From the NCBI GenBank assembly GCA_003155175.1, contig PMFP01000082.1, positions 1 to 22,229 of the forward strand: a DNA stretch of 22,229 nt, written 5' to 3'. This document shows, in pieces, positions 1 through 8,762 of the stretch (its first letter is position 1; every line of letters starts with the position of its first letter). This stretch comes from Vulcanimicrobiota bacterium (GTDB lineage Bacteria; Vulcanimicrobiota; Vulcanimicrobiia; Vulcanimicrobiales; Vulcanimicrobiaceae). Below the pieces are notes generated by a model that was given only the letters and a program-made list of their open reading frames with translations, did not search any database and was not told where the DNA came from. The translations under genes were made by a program, and so were the position numbers.

Positions 1-466
1 TGATCATGACGTCGAACATCGGCAGCCACCTCATCCTCGACTATCAGGGCGAGCGTGGCGGAGCCGAGGAAGCGGCAATGCGCGCGACAGTCCTGGAAGA
101 GTTGCGCCAGCACTTCCGCCCCGAATTCCTCAATCGCGTGGACGAAATCATCGTTTTCCACGCGCTCAACGAAGAGGAGCTCGGGGAGATCGTCGAGATC
201 CAGCTCCGCCGTTTGCGCGAGCGCCTCGCGAGCCGGCGCATCTCGCTCGTCCTCTCCGACGCGGCCAAGCGACACATCGTCAAGACGGGCTACGATCCGC
301 ACTACGGCGCCCGTCCGCTCAAGCGAACGATTCAGAAAGAACTGGAGACGCCGCTCGGGCGAAAGATCCTGGCGGGCGATATCTCCGACGGCGATACCGT
401 GGAAGTCGGGTACGACGAAGCCGCCGGCGACCTGACGTTCAAAACCGAAGCCGCCGCCGTACCCGT

Positions 467-470
<4 letters not shown>
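1..470 (+). CDS. clpB: ATP-dependent chaperone ClpB, C-terminal part (5' end outside window)
   Basis: This is the end of the Hsp100 disaggregase ClpB, a cytosolic hexameric AAA+ ring that pulls proteins out of aggregates together with DnaK. The reading frame is open from the first bases, so the gene begins upstream. What remains is the end of the second AAA+ module and the C-terminal small domain. Visible are MTSNIGS just after the Walker B region, FRPEFLNRVDEIIVF with the arginine-finger region, and YDPHYGARPLKR with the sensor-2 arginine. DYQGERGG in the insert favours ClpB over ClpC or ClpA. The TAG stop interlocks with the TAA of the opposing typA gene. Only about 155 of the usual roughly 860 residues are present. 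Confidence 0.93.
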
Positions 471-2287
<1,817 letters not shown>

Positions 2288-2324
2288 GGTGCGCTTGTTT
2301 TGAACGCGCCGGTGCGCGCGACCT

Positions 2325-3668
2325 TTACTTTGCGGGCTTTTCGGGCGCTCGCGGGAGCGTAAACCAGAACGTCGTGGTTTTGTCGGTTTCGCTTTCGAAG
2401 CCGATCGTGCCGTTCATCAAGCCGATCAGCTCCCGACAAATGTAGAGTCCGAGGCCGGTCGAACCGTCGCGCTGCGACAAAGCTCCGAACCGCGTAAAGA
2501 GGCGCTTCCGGTGCGCGGGGGAGATGCCGGGACCTTGGTTCGTGACGGAAATGCGGACGCGCTCCTCGTTCGAATCCACGTCGATCTCGATCGGCGTGTC
2601 CGCGAACGCGTAGCGCACCGCGTTGAGGATCAGATTGGCGAGCACCTGAACGACGCGGCCCTCGTCGGCGAGAATTTTCGGGGGCGCCTGGGCGTACTTC
2701 TTTTCGATCGTGCAGCCGAGGTGCTCGCTGCGCACGCGCGCGATGCACTCTTCCACGACGGAGGCGACGTCCACGGGCTCGATGCGCAGCGCCAGCGTTC
2801 CCATCTCCATGCGCGTGAGCAGCAGGAAATCTTCGAAGATCGACGTCAGTCGCGACGTCGAACTCATCAGCACGTCGAGAAGCTCGCGCCGTCGCGTTTC
2901 TCCGAGCGTTTCGAAATGTTCTTCCAGCAGCGTGCTCGCTCCGCGAATGCTCGAGAGCGGCGAGCGCACTTCGTGGGAAACGATGCTGAAGAAGTTGTTC
3001 TGCGCGCGCTGGTTGGCTTCGGCCGCTTCGCGCTGCTCGGTTTCGACGCGATGCGAACGCGAGTTTGCCAGCGCCAGTCCGACGAGATTCACGAAGAGCT
3101 GCATCTTGCGCAGCACGTCGAGCGACGGGACCTTGCCGTCCACGGGGCCGTCGACGGAGAGATAGCCCATCATCTTTCCCTCGCGGTCGGGAAGGACGAG
3201 GGTGAGCGCGTCGCGTTCGTGCCATGCGTCGGGGGCGGAGCGAGGCGCGTCCATCGGCAGGTCGCCGGTGTAGATGGAACGTCCCCAGTGGATCTCGTGT
3301 TCGACGGGAAAGTAAAAGCAGTGCGGCAGCACTTCGAAGTGCGGCAGCAGGATCGTCATGATGTCGTCGCGCGAGACGTGCTCGCCGAGCCGCTCGCGAA
3401 CCACGTCCTCGGGCCAGCCGCGCGCGACGCGCCGGTACATCTCGCGACCCGGTGCGTCGGCGGCCACGATCGTCACGTACCGGAAGCCGAAGATCGTCGA
3501 GATCGCCTCGGAAATGGCGTCGAGGGCCGGATAGAGCTCCTGCGCCTGCAGAATTTCCTGCGTGACGGCAAGGAGCCGCTCCAGCATCTCTCCGGTCGAA
3601 CTGAGGACGCTTTCGGCCATAGGAGCGTAGCCATTCGACCCCACCCGGGAATTGTCGTTCTCAAGCAC
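2325..3668 (-). CDS. Soluble GAF-domain sensor histidine kinase
   Basis: The gene encodes a 447-aa cytosolic two-component sensor kinase with no membrane segment. Residues about 30-205 look like a GAF domain, ending in the typical GYLSVDGP...PSLDVLRKMQLF pattern. The HisKA dimerisation helix carries phospho-acceptor H232 in FFSIVSHEVRSPL. The HATPase domain shows the N box around QVLANLILNAVRYAF (341-355), the G1 box NQGPG (377-381) and the G2 box GSTGLGLYI (402-410), so it should be active. The GTG start overlaps the end of the upstream reductase gene by 8 bp, suggesting coupling. An in-frame ATG at 3620 is a plausible alternative start. No response regulator lies in the window, so its partner and signal are unknown. 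Confidence 0.88.
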   Translation of the reverse strand: MLENDNSRVGSNGYAPMAESVLSSTGEMLERLLAVTQEILQAQELYPALDAISEAISTIFGFRYVTIVAADAPGREMYRRVARGWPEDVVRERLGEHVSRDDIMTILLPHFEVLPHCFYFPVEHEIHWGRSIYTGDLPMDAPRSAPDAWHERDALTLVLPDREGKMMGYLSVDGPVDGKVPSLDVLRKMQLFVNLVGLALANSRSHRVETEQREAAEANQRAQNNFFSIVSHEVRSPLSSIRGASTLLEEHFETLGETRRRELLDVLMSSTSRLTSIFEDFLLLTRMEMGTLALRIEPVDVASVVEECIARVRSEHLGCTIEKKYAQAPPKILADEGRVVQVLANLILNAVRYAFADTPIEIDVDSNEERVRISVTNQGPGISPAHRKRLFTRFGALSQRDGSTGLGLYICRELIGLMNGTIGFESETDKTTTFWFTLPRAPEKPAK

Positions 3669-4614
3669 CGGGAACGAGCTCGGCGCGGCCGTGGGGAGCG
3701 CGCAGGTCCTGTGCCGGGCCGATCGGCACGATGCGGGTCGGGTTGATGTCGTCGTGCGTTACATAGTAGTGCCGCTTGATGTGATCGAAGTTCACCGTTC
3801 CGGCGATTCCGTCGATCTGGTACAGATCGCGCAGGTATCCCGAGAGGTTCGGGTAGTCGGCGATCCGCCGCAGGTTGCATTTGAAATGGCCGACGTAGAC
3901 GGCATCGAAGCGCACGAGCGTCACGAAGAGCCGCCAGTCCGTCTCGACGGGCTCGGGCCCGAACAAATACCGCCGCGTCGCCAGACGCCTGTCGAGCCGG
4001 TCCAACGTTTCGAAGATCCGGAAAGCCGCCTTCTCGTAGGCGGCCTGCGACGTCGCGAAGCCGGCTTGATAGACGCCGTCGTTGACGGTCTCGTAGATCC
4101 GCGCGTTCAGTTCGTCGATCTCGGCGCGGTGGGCGGCGGGGTAGAGGTCCAGCCCTGGCACGGACGCGACCGCGTCGAACTGCGTTTCGAACATGCGCAT
4201 GATGTCGTCGTCCGAGTTGCTGACGATGCGGCGGGTCTGCGTGTCCCACAGCACGGGAACGGTGACCCTGCCGTGGTACCGCGGATCGGAGGCCAGGTAC
4301 GCCTCGCTCAGGTAAGAGAAGCCGTTGGCGCCGTCCGGCGTCGCACCGGGCACGTCGCGGAACGCCCAGCCGCGGTCGTCCCGAATCGGGTCCACGACGC
4401 TCATCCCGATGGCGTCCTCCAGCCCCTTGATCTTTCGGACGATGATCGTCCGGTGTGCCCAGGGACAGGCCAGGGAGACATAGAGATGATAGCGACCGGC
4501 CGCGGCCCGGTAGCCCGACGACCCGTCGGCGGTCACCAGGTCCCGAAACGCGTCTTGCTGGCGCGCGAAGCTGCCGTCGTCGCGCTGCTCGTCGGGGAAC
4601 TGTGCCTTCGCCAT
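3661..4614 (-). CDS. yqjG: Glutathionyl-hydroquinone reductase (YqjG/ECM4-type glutathione transferase)
   Basis: This Xi-class glutathione transferase reduces glutathionyl-hydroquinones back to hydroquinones (EC 1.8.5.7). The 317 residues closely follow E. coli YqjG. Visible features are the N-terminal thioredoxin-fold motif RYHLYVSLACPWAHR with catalytic C50, then the GRVTVPVLWD and IVSN glutathione-binding strand. The C-terminal helical domain carries NDGVYQAGFATSQAAYE, LVRFDAVYVGHFKCN and VNFDHIKRHYY, and the ending is close to GPAQDLRAPHGR. I chose the ATG at 4614 because the family motif begins soon after; an open frame runs further upstream to 4725 but looks non-native. The gene is divergent from the antenna operon and is first in the run with the histidine kinase and typA. 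A role in quinol repair in a phototroph is inference. Confidence 0.94.
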   Translation of the reverse strand: MAKAQFPDEQRDDGSFARQQDAFRDLVTADGSSGYRAAAGRYHLYVSLACPWAHRTIIVRKIKGLEDAIGMSVVDPIRDDRGWAFRDVPGATPDGANGFSYLSEAYLASDPRYHGRVTVPVLWDTQTRRIVSNSDDDIMRMFETQFDAVASVPGLDLYPAAHRAEIDELNARIYETVNDGVYQAGFATSQAAYEKAAFRIFETLDRLDRRLATRRYLFGPEPVETDWRLFVTLVRFDAVYVGHFKCNLRRIADYPNLSGYLRDLYQIDGIAGTVNFDHIKRHYYVTHDDINPTRIVPIGPAQDLRAPHGRAELVPGA

Positions 4615-4758
4615 GCCGCTCAATACACGAGCGCCGGCGGCCCGGTTTCGGCCGCGGCCCCACCGCCAGCGCGCCTCAGGAGGGCGGTCGCGCTTGGCGC
4701 ATGCAACGGCTGATTCGTATCCCAAAAAACATGAGCGAGAGCGGGGATTTTAGGCCTT

Positions 4759-4775
4759 ATGAAAGCAGTTTTCAT
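4759..4775. repeat. Short inverted repeat in AT-rich divergent intergenic region
   Basis: ATGAAA (4759-4764) and TTTCAT (4770-4775) form a perfect 6-bp inverted repeat with a 5-nt spacer. It sits in the most AT-rich part of the region between the reductase gene and pufB. On the minus strand a GATAAT hexamer (4779-4774) overlaps it and could be the -10 of the leftward promoter, which would make the repeat an operator or chance. There is no independent support. Confidence 0.3.
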
Positions 4776-4797
4776 TATCAAAAAACGGCCGCTTGAA

Positions 4798-4815
4798 CTG
4801 TAGCGTTCGCTACAG
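4798..4815. promoter_or_regulatory. Perfect 18-bp palindrome upstream of pufB, candidate operator
   Basis: CTGTAGCG (4798-4805), a 2-nt centre, and CGCTACAG (4808-4815) form perfect 8-bp arms. The centre lies at 4806.5, about 41.5 bp upstream of the transcription start predicted from the extended -10 at 4833-4841. That is the classical position of an activator touching RNA polymerase, and the promoter has no good -35, which fits activation. It resembles the TGT...ACA style of photosynthesis regulators such as PpsR/CrtJ, but the internal spacing is 10 rather than 12, so the regulator is not identified. Confidence 0.55.
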
Positions 4816-4832
4816 CGCCCCCTTCACAGGGC

Positions 4833-4848
4833 TGCTATAGTGGTGGTG
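4833..4848 (+). promoter_or_regulatory. Extended -10 promoter of the pufBA operon
   Basis: TGCTATAGT (4833-4841) matches the TGnTATAAT extended -10 consensus except at one position. The expected start is near 4848, giving a leader of about 30 nt that ends in GAGGG before the pufB ATG. There is no recognisable -35 at the right distance. This is a prediction by pattern only. Confidence 0.55.
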
Positions 4849-4877
4849 GGACCAAACCACCGCTTTTGAGGGCAATT

Positions 4878-5042
4878 ATGAACGCAGTAGATGTTATTGG
4901 CAACGACAGCGTACCCGAGAAGTACCGCGGTTTCTTCGATAACGCCGATTGGACGCTCCACGGGATCGTGGTGTCGGGCTCTTGGGCGTTCTTGATCCTC
5001 GCGGCCGTCATTCACTTCTTCGTTTTAACCAGCCTCCACTAG
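4878..5042 (+). CDS. pufB: Light-harvesting antenna beta polypeptide (LH1/B806-866-like)
   Basis: This 54-aa single-span membrane protein looks like the beta subunit of a bacteriochlorophyll antenna ring around a type II reaction centre. The N-terminal part has VPEKYRGFFDNADWTLHGIVV, close to the VPPKWRPLFNNQDWLLHDIVV segment I recall for the Chloroflexus B806-866 beta subunit. The membrane helix covers about 30-51. H46 is the expected bacteriochlorophyll ligand, with A42 at the -4 position (AxxxH motif). H28 lies exactly 18 residues before it, as in antenna beta chains. The ATG has GAGGG about 6 nt upstream. pufA follows after 33 bp in the beta-then-alpha order usual for such operons. The gene is about 55% GC by hand count, visibly lower than its neighbours. 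Confidence 0.87.
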   Translation: MNAVDVIGNDSVPEKYRGFFDNADWTLHGIVVSGSWAFLILAAVIHFFVLTSLH

Positions 5043-5075
5043 GCCTCCGCCACACAGTAGAGAGGATAAGAAACC

Positions 5076-5282
5076 ATGTCGATCGATTTTCTGGGCGTAA
5101 AGGGCGGTGGGCCAAAGTACCGCGACAACATTCACGATTTCAAGGCTGCGGTTTTCGGTTACTCGCTGGCCGGCGTCATCGCGATGTGCGTCATTCACGC
5201 CGCCGTGCTTGGATCGCCTGCGGGACATCAGAAGTGGGTTGACGTCGTGTCGGCCGGCACTTCGATGAACACCGGGAAATAA
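5076..5282 (+). CDS. pufA: Light-harvesting antenna alpha polypeptide (LH1/B806-866-like)
   Basis: This 68-aa protein is the likely alpha partner of the antenna. A soluble N-terminus of about 25 residues precedes one membrane helix (about 26-46). H41 in CVIHAAVLGSP is the expected bacteriochlorophyll ligand. The block after it (IH, then VL, then SP, then W54, then AG) aligns with the IHFIVLSSP...W...AEGG ending I recall for Chloroflexus B806-866 alpha, with proline at +7 in both. Unusual points are M37 where alpha chains often have alanine at -4, tryptophan at +13 rather than +11, and a longer N-terminus. AGAGGAT before the ATG is a good ribosome binding site. It lies between pufB and the ABC exporter genes, with only 10 bp to the next start. 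Confidence 0.85.
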   Translation: MSIDFLGVKGGGPKYRDNIHDFKAAVFGYSLAGVIAMCVIHAAVLGSPAGHQKWVDVVSAGTSMNTGK

Positions 5283-5292
5283 CGTTTAAGCC

Positions 5293-7050
5293 TTGAGCCC
5301 CGCAGCGCTTTCGGCGCTGCTTCCTAAGGGCCGGTGTAAACTGCTACTGGGCGTGTCGATCGGGCTAGTCTCGATCAGCGCCCTTTTAGCACTCGTGCCG
5401 GCTTTTATTTTATATGAAATCGCGGCGGTGTTTTATCACCACGACGATTTCGCAAGCTTGACCGTCACGCAGATCATCTTCCTGGCAATCGCGGCGGCGA
5501 TCGTCCGTCTTACGCTGCTCATCTGGGGACGTCAAGCCGCGGGCGACGCAACGATGATCGCATCGCGAGATCTTCGCGCCAGGTTGGCCGCCAAGATCGG
5601 CACGCTGCCGATGGGTTTCCTCTCGCAAGGGCGCCCGGCTTCGTTTGCGACTCAGCTGCTCGACGACGTCGAGGATATCGGGCTCTTTCTCTCCGGCGCG
5701 TTCGTGGATCTCGTGGGGGCGGCGGCGCTGATCGCCGGAGCTACCGCACTGATCGCGTGGCGCGACTGGCGCGTGGCGGCGATCCTGCCGCTCCTCATCC
5801 TGGCCGGCTGGCTGCTGAACCGCTCGCGCGCGACCCTGCCGCCCGAGACGATCCAGCGGGAGCAACGCGCACGGGACGCCCTGGCCGCCGCAACCCTTCA
5901 AGCCCTGCGCGGAACGGTCTCGGGGAAAGCGCTGCCGCCGGTTCCGCCGCAGAGCGATCCCGTTCGCGTCTATGCAGCGGAGTATCGCGCGGCCGCCAAA
6001 CCGCGCGCCGAGCACGTCGCGACCGTCGACGCGATCTGGCGAGCGTATGCCGGAGCGATTCCGGCCGTGCTGCTGCTGGCCGCGCTCTGGCTGGGCGGCG
6101 AGCGCCTCGATCTGCCTGCGCTCGTCCTCGTGGTTGCCGTGGGGCTGCGAGCCGGCGGCGCGCTCGCCGTGATGCTCGGCGCAACTCGCGCCGCGACGCC
6201 CGCGCTGGCGAGCGCGCAACGCATCGCCGATTCTTTCGCGCTGCCCTCGGCGATGGGCGGGGACGCGCAGCCGCCCGACGATCCGACGATCCGCTTCGCC
6301 GGGGTCTCGTTCGCCTACCCCGCCTCCGACGAACCGGTCTTGCGCGACGTGGCGTTCACGGCTGCCCCCGGGAAAGTGACCGCGATCGTCGGCCCGTCCG
6401 GATCGGGCAAGACGACGCTGCTGCGGTTGGCGGCCGGATTCTGGAAGCCAGATCGCGGAACGGTGGAGGTCGGCGGAGTCGATCTGCAGGCCATCGCGAG
6501 CGACGCGCTCGCGCAACGGATCGGGTACGTCTTTCAAGACGTCTTCTTGCTCAACGATACGATCGCCGAGAACCTGCGGATCGGGAACCCCGATGCGACC
6601 GACGAGCAAATCCAGGGTGCCGCGCAGGCCGCCCGCGCTCACGAGTTCATCAGCGCGTTACCCGACGGCTACGAGACGATGGTCGGCGATCGCGGGCTGA
6701 ACCTCTCTCGCGGCGAGCGCCAGCGATTGCAGATCGCGCGCGCTTTGCTCAAAGACGCGCCGATTCTGCTCCTCGACGAGCCGACGGCCTCGGTGGATCC
6801 GGCGACCGAGTGGGAGATTCAACAGTCGCTCAACGCCTTGCTTCGCGGCAAGACGGTTTTGGCCGTCACGCATCGGCTCGGCACGATCGTCGACGCGGAT
6901 CAGATCGTCGTGCTCGATCGCGACGGCCGCATCGAGGCGTCCGGAACGCACGCGCAACTGCTCGAGAACAGCCTGACCTACGCGCGCCTGTGGTCGGACT
7001 ACTCGGGCGCGATCGATTGGATCGCGGCCGAAGGCGCGAGCGCCCCATGA
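5293..7050 (+). CDS. ABC exporter half-transporter, first subunit of heterodimer
   Basis: The gene encodes 585 residues with an N-terminal six-helix exporter domain (about 15-310) fused to an ATPase domain (about 333-575). Walker A is GPSGSGKT (367-374), the signature is LSRGE (471-475), Walker B is ILLLDE (491-496), and the switch histidine is H527 in VTHRLGT. All are compatible with hydrolysis. The style resembles YbtPQ/IrtAB-type siderophore transporters and CydDC-like exporters, but the cargo cannot be read from sequence. The start is TTG at 5293, only 10 bp after pufA, with no good ribosome binding site and a hairpin in the first codons; a GTG at 5353 is the fallback. Membership in the antenna operon suggests a role in pigment, haem or metal handling, which is inference. 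Confidence 0.88.
   Translation: MSPAALSALLPKGRCKLLLGVSIGLVSISALLALVPAFILYEIAAVFYHHDDFASLTVTQIIFLAIAAAIVRLTLLIWGRQAAGDATMIASRDLRARLAAKIGTLPMGFLSQGRPASFATQLLDDVEDIGLFLSGAFVDLVGAAALIAGATALIAWRDWRVAAILPLLILAGWLLNRSRATLPPETIQREQRARDALAAATLQALRGTVSGKALPPVPPQSDPVRVYAAEYRAAAKPRAEHVATVDAIWRAYAGAIPAVLLLAALWLGGERLDLPALVLVVAVGLRAGGALAVMLGATRAATPALASAQRIADSFALPSAMGGDAQPPDDPTIRFAGVSFAYPASDEPVLRDVAFTAAPGKVTAIVGPSGSGKTTLLRLAAGFWKPDRGTVEVGGVDLQAIASDALAQRIGYVFQDVFLLNDTIAENLRIGNPDATDEQIQGAAQAARAHEFISALPDGYETMVGDRGLNLSRGERQRLQIARALLKDAPILLLDEPTASVDPATEWEIQQSLNALLRGKTVLAVTHRLGTIVDADQIVVLDRDGRIEASGTHAQLLENSLTYARLWSDYSGAIDWIAAEGASAP
5302..5320 (+). promoter_or_regulatory. Hairpin at the pufA / ABC exporter junction
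   Basis: GCAGCGC (5302-5308), a TTTCG loop, and GCGCTGC (5314-5320) form a perfect 7-bp stem, all G-C except one A-T pair. It lies 19 bp after the pufA stop and within the first codons of the exporter gene. No T-run follows, so it is not an ordinary terminator. Purple-bacterial puf operons carry a stabilising hairpin after pufA that raises antenna mRNA over downstream message. This one is placed correctly for the same purpose, or to limit exporter translation. Confidence 0.5.
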
Positions 7051-8762
7051 CGTCGCTGCGTTCGCTTCTCGACGCCGGCGACGCGCGGTTCCGGCGCGCG
7101 GCCGGGCTCTTCGCGTCGGCCGCGCTGGTCGCTTTGGTACCGCTCGCCGGAATCGCCTACGTGCTGGTGCGCGCAGCGAACGGGCCGCCGGATCGCGGCA
7201 CGGTCGTGCTCTTCACGTTCGTCGTCTTGGCGTCGGCCGCCGTGCAGCTGCCGCTCGCGGCTGCCGGATCCCGCCTGCTTCGCAGCATACTCGACGAACG
7301 CGCCGAGCGCGCACGCGTGGACGTCGTCGAGCATCTCCGGCTGGTCCCCGCGCGCACGCTGGCCGCGATCGATCCCGGGCAGGTCCTGGCGACGATGACG
7401 CTCGGACTCGATCAAGCCGTCGCCGTCGTGAACGGCGCGTTCGATTCGATCTTCGGCGGATTGTTCAAGGCTGCGGGGTGCATCGCGATCGTCGCGGCGA
7501 TCGATTGGCGGATCGCGCTCGTCTCGGTTGCGTTCTTGCCGGTTACCGTGGGCTACCTGCGCCGATCGCGCACGAGCAGCGCGCGCGCGACCGCGCGCAT
7601 CGTTCGCGCGCAGGCCGAGGGCGCTTCGCGGTTCTACGAATACATCGAATCGGTCGCGCTGCTGCGCGCCTTCGGCTGCACGGCCGAGCGCGTGCGGCGC
7701 CTTGCCGCCGCCGTCGAGGATCTCAACGTCAAGGCCTACGAGAACACGCTCGCGCCGATGACGTTCGGCACGGTCTCGCTGTTCTTCATCGAATTCGGTT
7801 TTGCGATCGCGCTGATCTTCGGCATCGAGCTCGGCGGAAACGCCGTCGGCATCCGCTACATCCTGGCTTTCACGCTTGCGATGGCATACTTTCAGACCTT
7901 GTTCGAAGCCTTGGACGGCTACCTCCGCTTGCGCGACGCTGCCTCGCCGCTCGCGGCGATCGACCGGCTGATGGAACTCCCGGCGGTGGCGGTTCGCTCG
8001 ACCACCGTTCCGGCTGGACGGGACCTTGCGCTGGACCGCATTACGTTCGCCTACGATCGCGGCGACGTATTGCGCGACGTGTCGTTTCTCTTTCCCGAGC
8101 GCGCCGTCACCGCGATCGTCGGTGCGTCCGGCGCCGGGAAGAGCACGCTCGCCAACGTCATTTCCGGAATTTGGGAACCGAGCGACGGGTCCGTTCGCGT
8201 CGGCGGCGTGGACGTCGGCACGCTGGCTCAGGACGCCCGCGCCGGCACGGTGAGCATCGTCTTCCAAGACGCGCCGCTGTTCGAAGATACGGTCGCCCGC
8301 AACATCGGCGTGGGACGTCCGAGCGCGACGATGGACGAGATCCGCGAAGCGGCGCGCATCGCGGGCTGCGACGAGTTTGCGTTGCACATGCCCGGCGGAT
8401 ACGAGACCGTGATTCGTCCGGACGGCACGAACCTTTCCCTGGGCGAGCGCCAGCGCATCGCGATCGCGCGCATGCTGCTGTCGGAGGCGCCGATCGTCGT
8501 GCTCGACGAGTGCACGGCGAGCCTCGACCCCGCTGCCGAGCGCGCCGTTCACGACGCAATTGCTCGGCTCGCGAATCGCAAGACCGTCGTGTTGATCACG
8601 CATCGGCTCGGCACGGTCCGCCACGCCTCCAGCATCGTCGTCATGGCCGGCGGCCGGATCGCCGAGTCCGGCACGCACGAGCAACTGATCGGACGGAGCA
8701 GCGAGTACGCGCGCTTGTGGGCGGCGCACGAGCGCACGCGCCACTGGAAGGTCGCCGGCTAG
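7047..8762 (+). CDS. ABC exporter half-transporter, second subunit of heterodimer
   Basis: The 571 residues have the same layout as the upstream subunit: six membrane helices (to about 300), then an ATPase domain. Walker A is GASGAGKS (359-366), the signature is LSLGE (463-467), Walker B is VVLDE (484-488), and the switch histidine is H519 in ITHRLGT. Both ATP sites of the pair therefore look intact, unlike many heterodimers with one degenerate site. The ATG overlaps the previous TGA as ATGA, a strong sign of coupled translation and equal stoichiometry. The two proteins are clearly different in sequence, so this is not a recent duplication. The TAG stop interlocks with the stop of the convergent hydrolase gene in a CTAG palindrome. 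Confidence 0.9.
   Translation: MTSLRSLLDAGDARFRRAAGLFASAALVALVPLAGIAYVLVRAANGPPDRGTVVLFTFVVLASAAVQLPLAAAGSRLLRSILDERAERARVDVVEHLRLVPARTLAAIDPGQVLATMTLGLDQAVAVVNGAFDSIFGGLFKAAGCIAIVAAIDWRIALVSVAFLPVTVGYLRRSRTSSARATARIVRAQAEGASRFYEYIESVALLRAFGCTAERVRRLAAAVEDLNVKAYENTLAPMTFGTVSLFFIEFGFAIALIFGIELGGNAVGIRYILAFTLAMAYFQTLFEALDGYLRLRDAASPLAAIDRLMELPAVAVRSTTVPAGRDLALDRITFAYDRGDVLRDVSFLFPERAVTAIVGASGAGKSTLANVISGIWEPSDGSVRVGGVDVGTLAQDARAGTVSIVFQDAPLFEDTVARNIGVGRPSATMDEIREAARIAGCDEFALHMPGGYETVIRPDGTNLSLGERQRIAIARMLLSEAPIVVLDECTASLDPAAERAVHDAIARLANRKTVVLITHRLGTVRHASSIVVMAGGRIAESGTHEQLIGRSSEYARLWAAHERTRHWKVAG

Noticed and set aside
4799..4814. PpsR/CrtJ binding site
   Set aside because: The known motif is TGT-N12-ACA; here the spacing is 10, so I report only an unnamed palindrome.
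4842..4861. GGTGGT...ACCACC stem-loop in the pufB leader, possible riboregulator
   Set aside because: The predicted transcription start near 4848 falls inside the stem, so the RNA hairpin would not form; probably coincidental repeats of GGT.
5757..7046. N-terminal extension of the second ABC gene to a 1001-aa protein
   Set aside because: The extension is the shadow of the first ABC gene (Arg/Ala-rich); the ATG at 7047 in the ATGA overlap begins a normal exporter.
5410..8744. Long antisense frames (410 and 581 aa) opposite both ABC genes
   Set aside because: Compositionally skewed translations without motifs; the plus strand encodes complete ABC exporters.
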